Shown one piece after another: positions 1-11,640 of a stretch of 64,000 bases of DNA. Where the stretch lies: the NCBI GenBank assembly GCA_019022495.1, contig JAFEKR010000004.1, positions 3,410,001-3,474,000 on the forward strand, written 5' to 3'. Position numbers and translations under genes: made by a program. The notes under the pieces are model-generated. The model was not told where the DNA came from. It was given only the letters and a program-made list of their open reading frames with translations, and searched no databases. Position 1 is the first letter of the stretch. Each line of letters begins with the position of its first letter. Source of the stretch: Epichloe hybrida. Its lineage: Eukaryota; Ascomycota; Sordariomycetes; Hypocreales; Clavicipitaceae.

Positions 1-1125
1 CAAAGCTACAGACGTCGCTGGTGTCGACCGACGCGCCTGGGGGAGCGGCTGGCGATTGATGTGCAAATTTGCACTCCTTGTTGGTGCAGTGTAGGTTGTA
101 TTTGCAGACGGTGTCTTCGGGACTCGGGAGCTCACGCTTCTCACCGGACATGTCGACATCTACTGCTCCTTCATCAGTGTCTTTCTTGGGGCCGTCGATG
201 CTGGCTTGGTGGGTGTGGTTGCCCCTCCTCTTGTTGGGGTCTTGCACTCGATCAAATAGTGACTTGCCCCGGCGCTGATTTCCAAAACCTCCGTTGTTGC
301 TGTTGTTGCCTCCGTTCATTAGCTGCTGTGACAGTTGATACATCATCTGGTTCTGTTGCTCGAGCATAGCCATGAGCTCCATCTGGTTGGGTTGCTGGCC
401 GGTCATCATCCACGCAGCGCCTTGGGGTCCTGCCGCCAGCCCGGCTTGTACGTTCGTAGCACGAACGTTCCTTTGCATGCGCCCTTGCGCATTTCGGGGC
501 CCGGATGGTGGGTTGCGGCCGTGTGCATTGATCCTTTCGTTACCATTACCGCGCACACGATGGAGAGCATTGTCCGCCGTTCGATCCATGGCTTTCGACA
601 TGTGACCGAGCATTCGTTTGTCTCGACCACCTCTAAACACGTTGCTATTTCGCATCGATTTCGGACCGGTAGGGCTAGTTATGTTCATGTTAAATCAATG
701 TGCATTGGGGTTTTGAACAGGGAGAAGTACAGTTTTACTTACGGATTCAGTTCCGAGGCTTCATTCACATTCATATCTGTGTCCATTTCTCCTCCTGGCA
801 GCTGGTCTTGGGAAGATGCCTCCACGGCGTCCCCACCCGCAGGCTGGCCGCCGTTCAACTGGGCATTTAGCAGGTCGATCTGCTCAAACAGCCATCTTGA
901 AAAGTTGTGGACACTGGGGTCGTCGGCAGGCAAGCCGAGCAGATCGTCCGATAATTCTGCAGCGATTTGATCTTGGGTCTTGCCGTTCGCCAGCATCAGG
1001 ATTATGTACTCGGCAAGCCCCGATTCATCAGCGCTGGATCCCCATCCCACTTCGATAAGCTTGGGTTGGATCGCAGTGCTAAGCGCATCCGCCAGGGGCG
1101 TATTGATAGCGACCTCGACAGGCAT
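1..1125 (-). CDS. NAB2: NAB2-like nuclear poly(A) RNA-binding protein, 5' part (runs off left edge)
   Basis: Two exons are visible on the minus strand, 1125-743 and 674-<1, separated by a 68-bp GT-AG intron (742-675). The chosen start at 1125 gives MPVEVAINTPLADAL; an in-frame ATG nine bases upstream is less likely. Residues 1-100 match the NAB2 N-terminal fold (AEYIILMLANGKTQDQIAAE). A Met/Gln/Asn-rich linker follows, with a QQNQMMYQLSQQLM stretch. The first CCCH zinc finger (CKYNLHCTNKECKFAH, C-x5-C-x4-C-x3-H) lies at about 60-105. Family members have several such fingers, which bind poly(A) during nuclear mRNA export; the remaining fingers would lie left of the window. The family role comes from homology, not from this sequence. 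Confidence 0.88.
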
Positions 1126-2521
1126 GATGTGCAAGTTGGTATGCCGAGAAAGATTTCGCAGGAGGTTTTGGGGATGTGAGGGAAGGGGAGGAGGTGAAGG
1201 AGGTGGAGAGTTGTTGCGATACGCCGGGGGCGTCGTCCACGAAGTACGATCGACTTGTCTCGACGCGTCGACCGAGAATTTTTAGCCGAGTAGCTTCGCT
1301 GCGTGGAAAGGTTGCGCTGTCTGCGCTGTCTGCGCTGTCTGACTGATTGTGCAGGAATCAGTCGTGATTCGGAACCTGTTCGCGGGTTTACTCTGTTATC
1401 GCGGACGAGGGAATGGCAAAGCGACGGAAGTGCAGTGGAAGTGATGATGATATCAATTCGAGCGCAGGTGTCTGAAAGACTCGAGCCATTGTCAAACTCC
1501 CAGAGCCCGTGACCAGTCACGTGGGTCTTGTGGGTATTGACATTGCACCACTGGGTCACTCGCTACCCTATAGAAACATTGCCATACGGATGTAGTGCTG
1601 GTTGGTTTTGGCGTGAAGTTTGGTTGTTTTGCAACGGTTAAAAAGGTTAAAAAAAAAAATCCTTTGGATGATCCATTGGCGCTACAATGGCAGTGGCGAC
1701 GACGTTGGTCTCGAGCCAATGCGCCTTGATTTCTGGTCACTTCAAGTAATGACCATGAACCATTCGAACCATTCTCCCGGCGCAGGATACGGACTACTCC
1801 AAAGAAACTCGTGTGCCGTATAGAGTAATCCGTACATAGAGACTCTACGGAGTATCCATCAACAAGTGATATTATGCCTGCATGCCTGCTCACATGACAC
1901 TTGCCGATGAAACACAGGGACCTCAGGTTGCAGGGGGTCATCGTCATCAACTCAGGGGCGCGATCGGGCGCTCGGGCGCCCGGGCTCTATTTGACAAACC
2001 CCTTTTCTCCATTGGCCTCGTGTTGCAAGGCACATTGTTATATAGTCCGTATAGTCCGTAAAGGCATGATAAACGCATAAATTAGTAGCCTGTCGGCTGC
2101 GCCCCTTTTTTCGTTCCACACCTCGGCTGGCACGTCAACCCCGCTTCGATTACCCTTCGTACCTCGGCAATCAGTCAAATAGCAATTTGATAACCAAGAC
2201 AGCCCGAACTGAAGACTCGGCAAGAGCACCTTGATCGAGCCCACAAGGTTGCGTTCCACAAGAAAAAGAAAATACATGTACATGCGGAGTACATGCATAT
2301 AAATAATATAGTTAGCGGGTCTGCCACTCGATGCGTCCCGTTTCCGTGCCCGTCTCTCAATCCCAACCCCCAACCCCCAACCCACAACCCATACCCATCC
2401 TGGCTGAGCTTCACCGACAACATACATACATACGTTGATCAAACTAAAGACATTCCCCTGCCTTGCTTGAACAAGCAAATACCTACTCTTCCCCAGAGCC
2501 AGCAGTCGTCACCCTGCAAAC
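1126..2521. other. Intergenic region between divergent NAB2 and P450 genes
   Basis: About 1.4 kb with no convincing gene. It must hold both promoters. Seen here: a 9-bp unit (CTGTCTGCG-type) repeated three times near 1313-1341, a TACGGAGTA motif at 1846-1854, repeated AGTCCGTA near 2045-2060, and a C-rich CCCAACC-type tract at 2362-2393 just upstream of the P450 start. Short ORFs lack exon structure and recognisable domains. Confidence 0.6.
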
Positions 2522-4374
2522 ATGGGCTTTGTAGAAACCATCACGGAGCATCTCTCCGTGAAGTTGACCATCTCATTCCTCCTCTTTGCCCTGATCCTCC
2601 GCGGCGTCGTGGCCAGAATAGATGAGAATCGCCGCCTCAAACGTCTGGGAAACCGTGGCACCGACATGACCTCATGGTTTGTTCCCTTCGGTAAGGCCAT
2701 ATATGCCGTCCATATCCATTGTCCATCAACTTCAATATCGACATATATTCCCCCACCCTCCCACCACCTCGAACTGCTGTACTCACGCAGAAACCAGGCC
2801 TGGACATCATGTACAAAAGTATGCTCGCCGTCAAGACCAACGAAACCATGGAAGTCTGGCGCGATCTCTTCTTCAATCGCCACAACTCCAACACCGTGGA
2901 GACGCGCATCGCGGTGAGCGAGTCATCTTCACGGTTGACGCGGACAACATCAAGGCCATCCTGGCCACCCAGTTCTCCGACTACGGCAAGGGCGAGTCGT
3001 TCCATGACGAGTGGAAGGAGTTCCTGGGCGACAGTATCTTTGCTACTGACGGCGCCCTGTGGCAGAACAGCCGGCAGATGCTTCGGCCGCAGTTCACAAA
3101 GGATCGCGTCAGTGACCTCGAGTGCTTCGAGTCGCACATGGAGACGCTCTTCAAGGCCATTGCCAACGGGGGCGCTCTGCAGGGGGAGAACCAGCCTGTT
3201 GACATGGGCAGGGTGAATGGGCAAGTCATGGACATTGCGGACTTGTTCTATCGGTACACCCTGGATGTGGCCACGGATTTCCTCCTCGGTGCCGACGTCA
3301 AGTCCATGAGGTATGTTATCAACGAGCTTGAGAGAGCATCTACCAATCACTACTGCCTTTTTTTTTCCAACCAACACCATGGAAGATAACCCTCCCCGAT
3401 ACACACACAGTAAACGCAAAGCTAACACCAAACCCCCCCCCCTTTCCAGCACACCCAAGCAAGAATTCGCAGAAGCCTTCAACTCGGTCCAGCGCTTTCA
3501 CAACATCTCCTCCCGAGCCAACAACCTCCGCCACCTCATCCCCAGGTTCCAGTACCGCTCCGATTTGCGCGTCATCAACGACTTCGTAGGCCGTTTCATC
3601 GACATGACACTGCGCATGACTCCCGAGGAGCTGGAATCCAAGAGCAAGACCGACAAGGGCTACACCTTCCTCCATCAGCTGGCCCTCTTCACGCGCGACC
3701 CGAAAATCATCAGAGACCAGATCGTCGCCGTCCTGCTCGCCGGCCGCGACACCACCGCCGGCACCCTCTCCTGGGCCGTCTACGAACTCGCCCGCCACCC
3801 AGAGTGCCTGGCCAAGCTGCGCCGCGAGATCCTCGACATTGTCGGTCCCACCAGACCCCCCACGTACGAGCACCTCAAGAACATGCCCTACCTCAAGGCC
3901 GTCATCAACGAGACGCTCCGTCTGTACCCCTCCGTCCCCTTCAACGTCCGCGTCGCCCTCAAGGACTGCACCCTCCCCCGCGGCGGCGGCGCAGATGGCT
4001 CCGAGCCCTTGCCCGTCCTCAAAAACACAAAGATTGGCTGGTCCACCCTCGTCATGCAGCGCCGGCCGGACATCTACCCCCCCGTCTCAGACACCTTTGC
4101 CGATCCAGCAGTCTTTAGTCCCGAGCGCTGGGCACACTGGCACCCTAAACCCCACGAATATATCCCCTTTAATTCTGGTCCCCGTATCTGTATTGGGCAG
4201 CAGTTTGCTCTCACGGAAATGAGCTACGTTCTCGTGAGAATGTTCCAGCGCTACAGCCGTCTGGAGAGCCACATGTTTGACCTGGATGGCGATAAACCTG
4301 TTCTCCGGACGGATGTGGTCTTGTCGCCTGGAAAGGGTGTCCATGTTGCATTTTGGGAAACTGAAAAAGTGTAA
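2522..4374 (+). CDS. Cytochrome P450, CYP52/CYP539-like, with one frameshift
   Basis: Exons 2522-2690, 2798-3310 and 3450-4374 join cleanly at GT-AG sites to about 535 residues, the usual length for microsomal P450s. The N-terminus has one hydrophobic anchor (about residues 12-32). The I-helix motif AGRDTTAG is near residue 325, ExxR (ETLR) near 382, and the heme-binding loop FNSGPRICIG at about 468, so all catalytic signatures are intact. The overall pattern, including NIKAILATQF, resembles the CYP52 alkane/fatty-acid omega-hydroxylase clan; the substrate is inferred only. Near 2908-2912 the frame changes between ETRIA and GERVIFTVD with no plausible intron. One missing base restores an exact multiple of three. 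The gene converges on the aminotransferase downstream. Confidence 0.87.
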
Positions 4375-4799
4375 TGGGCTCTTCTCCTTCCTTGTTCCTT
4401 CCTTCTTCTCTTCCTGCACAGAATGGGTTGGAGTATGTTTATAATGAGAGCCGCTATGACATGATATTTGACACATTGCCAGAATAAATCGAATGTCACT
4501 TGTGTTGTGAATGTGTAATTTTGCGAGGCAAAGCAAACAGTGAATAATTAACGAGTGCACTTATTTTAATGCTATATAAAAAAGAAGAAGGAGAAGAAGA
4601 AGAAGAAGAAGAAGAAGAAGGAGAAGAAAGAATAGTAGCATTAAAAGGAACATTCTCCGTTATTCACAACTCCGCTTCACTCTCCGACCATAGTCAAAAA
4701 GTCTTCTACTTTTCAGGGACTCATTATGTCTTCTTCGTGTTCCTAAAATGGTCTGTTACTTATCTACGTAGGTATGTTCAACTTTTCACCGCCGTCTGC
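4375..4799. other. Convergent intergenic region with GAA microsatellite
   Basis: This is 425 bp between the stops of the P450 (plus) and the aminotransferase (minus). It holds the two 3' untranslated regions. A purine tract of about ten GAA/GGA triplets lies at 4578-4629. No terminator or RNA gene is recognisable. Confidence 0.65.
4578..4629. repeat. (GAA)n microsatellite
   Basis: Imperfect run of AGAAGA/AGGAGA triplets, all purine on the plus strand, in the 3' intergenic space between convergent genes. Confidence 0.9.
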
Positions 4800-6717
4800 T
4801 CATTTCTTGCCGAAACTCTCTCGCACAGCCTGGCCGAAGCGCCGAATTGCCTCGTTCATGTTTTCTGCACTGGCAGCAGCGTACGTAGCTCGGAAAAATA
4901 GCCCAGGCATGGGCTTCTCCTTCTCGGCCAGAAACCACGAGCCACGAGCGACGAGAACGCCGCCGTCGATGCAAGAGTCAAAGATCTCCTGCTCTACTTC
5001 TGCAAGAGTCTTGGTGCTGGCGTGAGGGTGCTTGGAGTAGTCTACCTTGAGCCACAACTGTGGATTTCCATCAATGTTAGCAGCCTTTGTTTGTGTCCAT
5101 TTTCCAAATTTGATCTCTATGCGGGGAGAAGAGGGCAGAGGGCAGAAGGAGGACCCGCAGCTTACAAACATGCCGGCAGCTGGTGGTGTCCAGGCCACAA
5201 TATCCCGAGGCAGGTGGCCTTCGCAGGCGGCCAGAAGGGCATCTCTTCTTCTCGTGTATTGCATGCGAAGATTCATTAGCCATTGCAGATAGCCTTCATG
5301 GCCCCATGTCTCATCAAGCAACTTGTACAGGATGACCTGAGAGAAGCCGCTGGGCCCTTGACTGGCGACCTCGGCATGGCGTTGGTATCGCTCAATGATT
5401 TGTTCGGAACCAACGACCCAACCGAGTCGCGAGCCGGGAACCAAGACCTTGGATACCGAGTCCATGCGCAAAACACGGCCATCCACATCCATGCTGACAA
5501 AGGTTGGTATCAGTGACGAGACAAAGTCTTCGACACTTGCAGGCGGAGGCACGTCGAGCTGACCCCGGCCGGTATAGGGTTGCATCTGGAGAAAGTAGTA
5601 CGGTTCATCTTCAATAATGAAGACATCGTGCTTCTGAGCAATAGCGTAGATGGCCTTTCGGCGCTCATAACCCTGCGTAGCTCCCGTGGGGTTCTGACCC
5701 GAAGGAACAGTGTAAAGAATATGAGGCTTCCTGGCTCCGCGAGACGCTGCGTCCCAGTTGGTGAGGATCTGGTCCATGGCCTCGGGCACCAATCCTTCGT
5801 CGTCAATGGGAGAGCCAAAGACGTTAATACCGAGAGGATGAATTGTCTCTAGAGCTGTGGAGAAGCTGAAGTCTTCGGTTAGGACCGAATCGTTGCGGTC
5901 CTTGTCGCAGAACATTCGCAATGCTTGCTCCAAGGCCCCTGTGCTGCCGATCGTCTGACAAATTTGCCAGTCCGCATATGGAGGATTACAGACGATCTCG
6001 GTATGCTCAGTCAAGAAACGCACCATTTGGGCTGAACCGGTAGACTGGCCGTAGTTGAGGGCAATGGACAAGTCGTAGACAGCCTCGTGGTCGCGGACAT
6101 CGTATTTGCCGATGGTCACAGTCTGCCCTTTCTCCAGAGTCTCCTGTTCCGAGAAGTGAGGAGCTACAGGTACCTTCATGGCGATTTCAGCGAAGGGGAA
6201 CGTCTCACTAGATGGAAGTCCGCCTCCAAGAGAAATGAGACCAGGCTTCTTGAGGTGTCTTGCTGCTTGCTTGAGAGTGCATGGTTTTCTTTCCAAAACT
6301 TCCCTGGACAAGTGGCCTGGACGCAAATTGGTTCAGTCTCATGAAGCGAGGCACGCAAGGTGATAATTTTGAACAACTTACTGTCCCATTTTCTTGCTTT
6401 TGGTTTTCCCACGGTCTTCAGCGCGGTCAGTGCGCCGTTTTCTCCCTCTCATTAAGAAAGAGAAAAAAAAAAACCCCCCCGCCATGGCTGTTTGAACAAC
6501 TTACAGAGCCTTTGAACATATCACTATCTGAGGCGGCAGCAATTCCAGCGACGAGTCTGCCGGCCGTGGCTCTCCTAGCCAGGATTTCTTGGATGATGGA
6601 TGAGCCGGAAGTCACACCATTGTTAGTGCCGTTGATTCCCTCGGACTTGGCGTGAAAGGTTTGCGCATTGCCGTTTGCAAGTTGTCCGGCAATGGTGGAG
6701 GGAGTGGCAATCGGCAT
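4800..6717 (-). CDS. ARO8: Aromatic amino acid aminotransferase, ARO8-like
   Basis: Four exons on the minus strand, 6717-6505, 6415-6382, 6316-5166 and 5057-4800, encode 551 residues. All junctions are GT-AG and phases agree. It is a PLP-dependent fold-type I aminotransferase. GLISLGGGLPSSE lies near the N-terminal lobe, PSGQNPTG is near residue 287, and the Schiff-base lysine sits in SVSKVLVPGSRLGW near 372. Family members interconvert Tyr, Phe and Trp with their 2-oxo acids, or act on 2-aminoadipate; which substrate applies here is not determined. The last intron (5165-5058) is 108 bp, a multiple of three, with no stop. Retention would add 36 residues next to GMF/LWLKVDY. The promoter lies about 570 bp from the silenced transposon block. 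Confidence 0.92.
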
Positions 6718-7290
6718 CTCAGAGGTTGGCGCAAGAGCCGGGAGTTGAGTGTGGGTTTGAAACTGTGGCAGCGTCGTCTAAGCGGGTGATTCAAACTTGT
6801 TGGATGCGGAAAATGGAAGACAACAATGGTTGGGTGCAGGAAAGAAGTTGAGGAGACGTTTGGTGACTGATGGACATCTAAGGAGCACAGTATACAGTAC
6901 AGTACGGAGTACAGTACGGAGCAATTGGCAGCCAGCCGCCGGCCGTGGGTGTACGGTGGGTGGGTGGGTCAGGCGGCGTCAGATTCTCCGTCGAGTTACT
7001 GTTTTAGTGCAGTCCGTCATGCAGTGCAATCGGACCCGGCATCCGAAGAGGAGCCAAGGATGAATACAAAGCAGAGGTTATTCATTCGCCGACTTTGTCA
7101 GGACTGATTGCTCCATGCTGTGAAACTTGACGCCGGCCAAGAAACACTTTCCGATAACAGACTGTCAATCCGTCTTGCCATACATATCTGATACGGCATC
7201 ACATCCATATTTATCTCATCTGTTTATCAAGCCTATCAAGCCGCGTCCTGCCCATTGACTAGGACCCCGCCAGTCCGCTAAACAAACTCC
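6718..7290. other. Promoter side of the aminotransferase gene and left border of the AT-rich block
   Basis: This 573-bp region has normal base composition and no gene. It holds the aminotransferase 5' flank. Clustered TACGGAG motifs (one full TACGGAGTA at 6903-6911, a second partial copy from 6915) and a GGGTGGGTGGGT stretch near 6955-6968 are seen. It ends with ACTCC at 7286-7290, the left target duplication of retroelement E1. No spread of RIP into this flank is apparent by eye. Confidence 0.6.
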
Positions 7291-7549
7291 TGTTGTGCGC
7301 TAGGCACGTGACTTGAAAGATATCCCCTAGCAGGATAAAGAAGGTTAGAAAAGGATTGGATTAAAGCTCTCTTCTATTATATAAATAAAAGGATAAAAGC
7401 TCCTCTTTTACAGAGAAAGCTATTATATTATAGATTATATGCTTTTATTATAAATTATCGCGCTTAGCAATGTGTATCTTTAGCTCCCTTAATATAGTTA
7501 TAGGTATAAATTTATTTATTATAAATACTATATTTACTATTAGGTAACA
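7291..7549 (-). repeat. E1 left LTR
   Basis: 259-bp LTR equal in length to the copy at 36428-36686. Its left 40 bp keep CpA and TpG sites (TGTTGTGCGCTAGGCACGTG) that are mutated in the other copy, while its right end is strongly AT-converted. Confidence 0.93.
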
Positions 7550-10110
7550 CACCCCTTAGTTAGTATTAAGGTTATTATAATTACTAACTAATATCTTAGC
7601 TAGTAAATATATAGTGTTTTAGTAATGCCTAAATTTAATATAAATTTAAAGTAAGCTCTTTTACTTTTATGCTTATAGTTTTCTTCTATAAAGAATCTCT
7701 TAATATAATAGTTATAAGCTTTTTTTTTTCCCTTTATAATATACTTTTTATTAACTAGCTTATATTTTAATTAATATAAATTCTAATATATATACTTAGG
7801 TTAAAGAGAATCTTTACTCCTAGGAGAGCTTAATTACTCTTTAGTAAATTACTTATATTATAGCTAATTTAGCTATATATTTTTATCTAAGCCTTAGTAT
7901 AGCTTATAATAATTCTTTACCTCCCTTAGCTAAGTCTAAGCTACTTATTAGTAATTTTTTACTAATTAGTACTAAGTTACTTACTAGTAAGTTATTATCT
8001 CCTAAGGAAAAGTAAGGAAAATACCTTAAGTATACTTCTTTATAAACCTTATATTTTATAAAAGCCTAGGTAAGGGGAGAATACTTAAGGTATAATTCTC
8101 TATAAGTTTTATAAAAATAACCTATTAGTACTATACTTTTCTTTTCTCTCTAGTATATACTAATAATATAGCCTAAATTACTTACTCCTTAAGGTCCTAA
8201 GTATAATATTCCTTATAATAAGTATATTTAAGTAAGCCTTATAAGTAAAGGTAACTTAGGTTATTACTTTAAGGTTAAGTCTAGATAATCTTAGAGATAT
8301 TACTTATATAAGGTTAGTAATTACTATTTATATTGTTTACGCTAGATAGAAATTTTATGCTTTGACTAGTACTCCTTCAGTAATTGCTTTGTAGTAGGAA
8401 AACCGTACTAGGTTGCTAATTATCTAGATAACTAGATAACTAGTTAGTTGCCTAGTTGGGTGAAAAACCTACTACGATTTGATGTTTAACTACATACATG
8501 GTTCCAACTCGTAGGTGTTTGATATCTACAACTCTCTTACAACGATATTTCCTCCAACTATCCCCGTCTTCTTCAATCTGGTTCCCAAATCCGTTAATTT
8601 ATGCAATATAGTTGCAAACCCTAGCTCAAAATTAGACCCTAGAGCTCTGGGTATCCTAGCTAATTTATATAGCGAAGTAGCTTGTTTAATTCGCTTTAGT
8701 AATTACTATTACTTACCTTTATATAATACTTATATTTCTTTTACTAAGTAAATATTATTAGCGCTAGATAAAGACACTAAGGTAAGGCGCTTTTAATTAT
8801 AATTTTCTCTAATTCTTTACTTATATATATATAAATAGTAAAGTAATACTATAAGGCATTATAACTCTAATTAAAACTTATTATAAAGCTAAATTCTATA
8901 TATAGTAAGGTTATTAATCTAAGTATTAAGGCTAAGGATATTACTAAGGGCTTTTTAGTAATAGTTAAGAAAAAGGTAATTATAGTAATAGCCTAACTTA
9001 AGGAGGTTATTTACTTTCTTATATAAGTTTATTTCCTTTATTTAAAATAGCATTTATATATATATTTTTATATAATAGTATTTTAGAGTCTTTATTTTAT
9101 TAATTTTATTTACCTTAGTAATGCTTTACTTACTAAGGAAAGGGCCTTTATATATTTCTAGGGTAATTAATTTTATACCCCCTTATTAATATACTTATAA
9201 TTCCTTTATAACCTATATGCTTTAAATATTATATATTATATATAAATCTATAAGACTAAGCATAGATCTAAAGCATTTAAAGTGCTAATAATTTAATACC
9301 TTTATAAATCTATTAGTAAGTATCTTTTCTATTAGTAAATACGTGATTTTAAAGCTTTCTTTCTTAAATTCTTACTTTAACTATATATTATAAATATTAA
9401 TATAATATAGTTAAGTATTTAATTATTTACTCTTATTAAGTATAAGCTAAATTATTTATTAATTATTATAATTAATAACCTAGTCTTTATAGGTATTAAA
9501 TTTAATATCTCTAAATAAGCACTATAGACTTATAGTCTCCTTTACTACCTATTATAAAGTAAGTAATTTAGCCTTTATTATAGATATAGTTACTATTATT
9601 TAGTGTATAGCTTTCTAAATAATTAGTTTACTAAAGAGAGTAATTAAGTATTTTTATAATAATTTATAAGTCTTAAGATTATTTATAAAGAAAGCATTAC
9701 TTAAGATTTAAAGAGCTTAAAGTTTAGTAATTATACTATAGTATAGTATAAGTTTACTTATAATAAGTAAGTAGTAAATAGCTTAGTTTACTACCTTTAT
9801 ATACTCTAGTCCTAGATTTATAAGGTATTATAATAACTTTACTACTATAAAAGTAATATTAGGTTTAATTATAATTATAGTATATAGGATTAATTTAATC
9901 TTTTCCTAGTAAACCTTTATTACTTACTTCTTAGCTTTACTCTTAAACTTATAATACTTTACTACTAGGATTAGTATAGTAAGAAAAGTGCCTTTTTTTA
10001 CTTACTTAAATTTTTCCCTAATCTTATTAATATATACCTTATAACTAAGATATACCCTTTATTATTCTTAGTCTTTAATAATCTAAATCCCTAGGAAAAA
10101 TCTTACTTTA
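7550..10110 (-). pseudogene. E1 internal region, 3' part (RT end/RNase H remnants)
   Basis: AT-rich DNA with stops in all frames. At the right edge, minus-strand FLGI followed by decayed I-x-KDxE and YINKIREKFK (about 10000-10100) matches the Copia RT region downstream of YVDD. It continues the domain interrupted at 32091. Further left, individual RNase H motifs are too decayed to call. An island near 8335-8700 is much less AT-converted and is described separately. Confidence 0.7.
8335..8700. other. RIP-poor island with imperfect inverted repeat inside E1
   Basis: In contrast to surrounding DNA, this 350-bp stretch keeps many CpA/TpG sites (for example CTCTTACAACGATATTTCC near 8533). An imperfect inverted repeat is present: GTAGTAGG near 8393 pairs with CCTACTAC near 8467-8474, and CTAGG near 8409 pairs with CCTAG near 8451. 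A 78-codon plus-strand ORF (8515-8751) shows no family signature. It may be an extra insertion or a piece without a repeated partner. Confidence 0.5.
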
Positions 10111-10115
10111 CTTTT

Positions 10116-10403
10116 TGTTAGTTACACCAAGGAACGTTGCACTAGTGCAAAGAGGTTAAATTCAATAAAGTTAATGATAATAGCTAATAACTAAGAGAGA
10201 AGAGAAGAGGGAGAAGGAGAGGAATCTAGCTAGAAGAGAAAGTAAGTAAAAAGGGGGAAAAGTAAGGCTATAGTGCAGTGCTATTGCTAATAGAGCGAGG
10301 TAGCTTATAATGCGTCTAATCGCATTACGTGCATCCCTTTAGTGGCTTCACTCTTTAGCTATAGTTAGATTATCTATTATCTAAAGGTCTAAAGGAAGTC
10401 ACA
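10116..10403 (-). repeat. E2 left LTR
   Basis: 288-bp direct partner of 31798-32085. Its left part retains ACCAAGGAACGTTGCACTAG-type CpA/CpG sites, whereas its right end is AT-converted. Confidence 0.93.
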
Positions 10404-11539
10404 CTAGCACTCTCTCTTTTCTTTATAGCTAAAGGAGCCTAAAAACGTAATAAAAATTAGATTAAAGGAAAGTGTATATAAGTAAATCCCTTAATAGGAA
10501 TTCATAGTTCTTATTAGCTATTATGGCTTTAGTTATTCTAATTAACCTAGTTATTATAATCTGTACCTATATGCCTATTATATTAATCCTCCCCTTTACC
10601 TAACCTTATAGGTCTCTTAACCTATCCTTCCACATAAATTATTAATTCGTTTAAATTAATTAAGGTTAAAAAGGCTAAATTTAGCAATGCCTTTATTATT
10701 ACATTAGCTAGATTATTACTGCCGTTAATCTATCTAACTTTATAGACTTCCCTTCTCTTATATAACTACTAAAGGGCTATAATATTAATTATTAGCTACT
10801 TCTCTTTTATTATACCTAGCTTTATAAGGCATTTATATAATAAGAAAGAGTCTATATAGAGAATTATTAGGATCTAAGGTATCTTTAATTAGTCTGTGAT
10901 TATTTAAAGGGTTGTAAATATTACGTACGCGATATTAGCACCTTAAACCATGCTATATAGCTTAGATATAAGTGCGCTATAGGTTATATACTTGCTTTTT
11001 GTAAAGCTATATGTAATAATATTCCCTTTTAAGATAAAGGTATTATTATCCTTTATTACTTTATTACTAATTATGATAATGTATTTAATCTATAAGCTTA
11101 GATCTTTATTATTAGTAAGGGACCTATCTATAAATATAAAGAGCTTTGCTTCTTTAAGAGTTAAGGGGATATACTATAATCCCTATTACTAATGCTTAAT
11201 TTACTACTTAAGGCGTTTATTAAGTTATAAGATATTATTAGTAAAGGGTTCTTAGTGTTATATGGTAATTAACAGGTTATATAATGCCTCTAGTTAATAG
11301 ACTATTATAATGTAACTTCCTTAGGCTCTTTGCTCTACGTAATCTTACCTTACTATTAGTAATTAAGGGTTAATTTCCTTAATCTTCTAACTTTAGCCCT
11401 TTTAGGTTAGGGTTAGGGAGTTATTAGCGTTCTAGGTTAAGATATAGCTATTAAAGATAAGGGGATTTGTATTTATAAGGCATTGTTTTTCTTTAGCTAT
11501 AAACTTTGCTTTTTAAAGCTCTTTTTCTTCTTTCTTAAA

Positions 11540-11640
11540 GAAGTTATTATTACTAAGGCCTAGCGTGTTATCTATTTACATCCCTATAATACTAAAGAGG
11601 TTTTTGTTATTTAGGGCTATAATTAGTAGGCAGGGATTAT
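11540..11640 (-). pseudogene. E2 reverse transcriptase catalytic box remnant
   Basis: Minus-strand reading gives NPCLLI upstream and IIGM-x-IDNTLGL, the pattern of the fungal Copia RT catalytic box. An in-frame stop and Asp-to-Asn change fit G-to-A mutation on the coding strand. The rest of the polyprotein (10404-15574) is too decayed to partition confidently. Confidence 0.65.

Noticed and set aside
1002..1559. Minus-strand ORF extending upstream of NAB2
   Set aside because: Out of frame with the conserved NAB2 N-terminus and of simple Arg/Ser composition.
2912..2952. 41-bp intron in the P450
   Set aside because: Shorter than other introns here and would remove the conserved VIFTVDADNIK stretch.
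8515..8751. 78-codon ORF in the RIP-poor island
   Set aside because: No domain, no exon context, and its right half runs into AT-converted DNA; kept only as part of the island.
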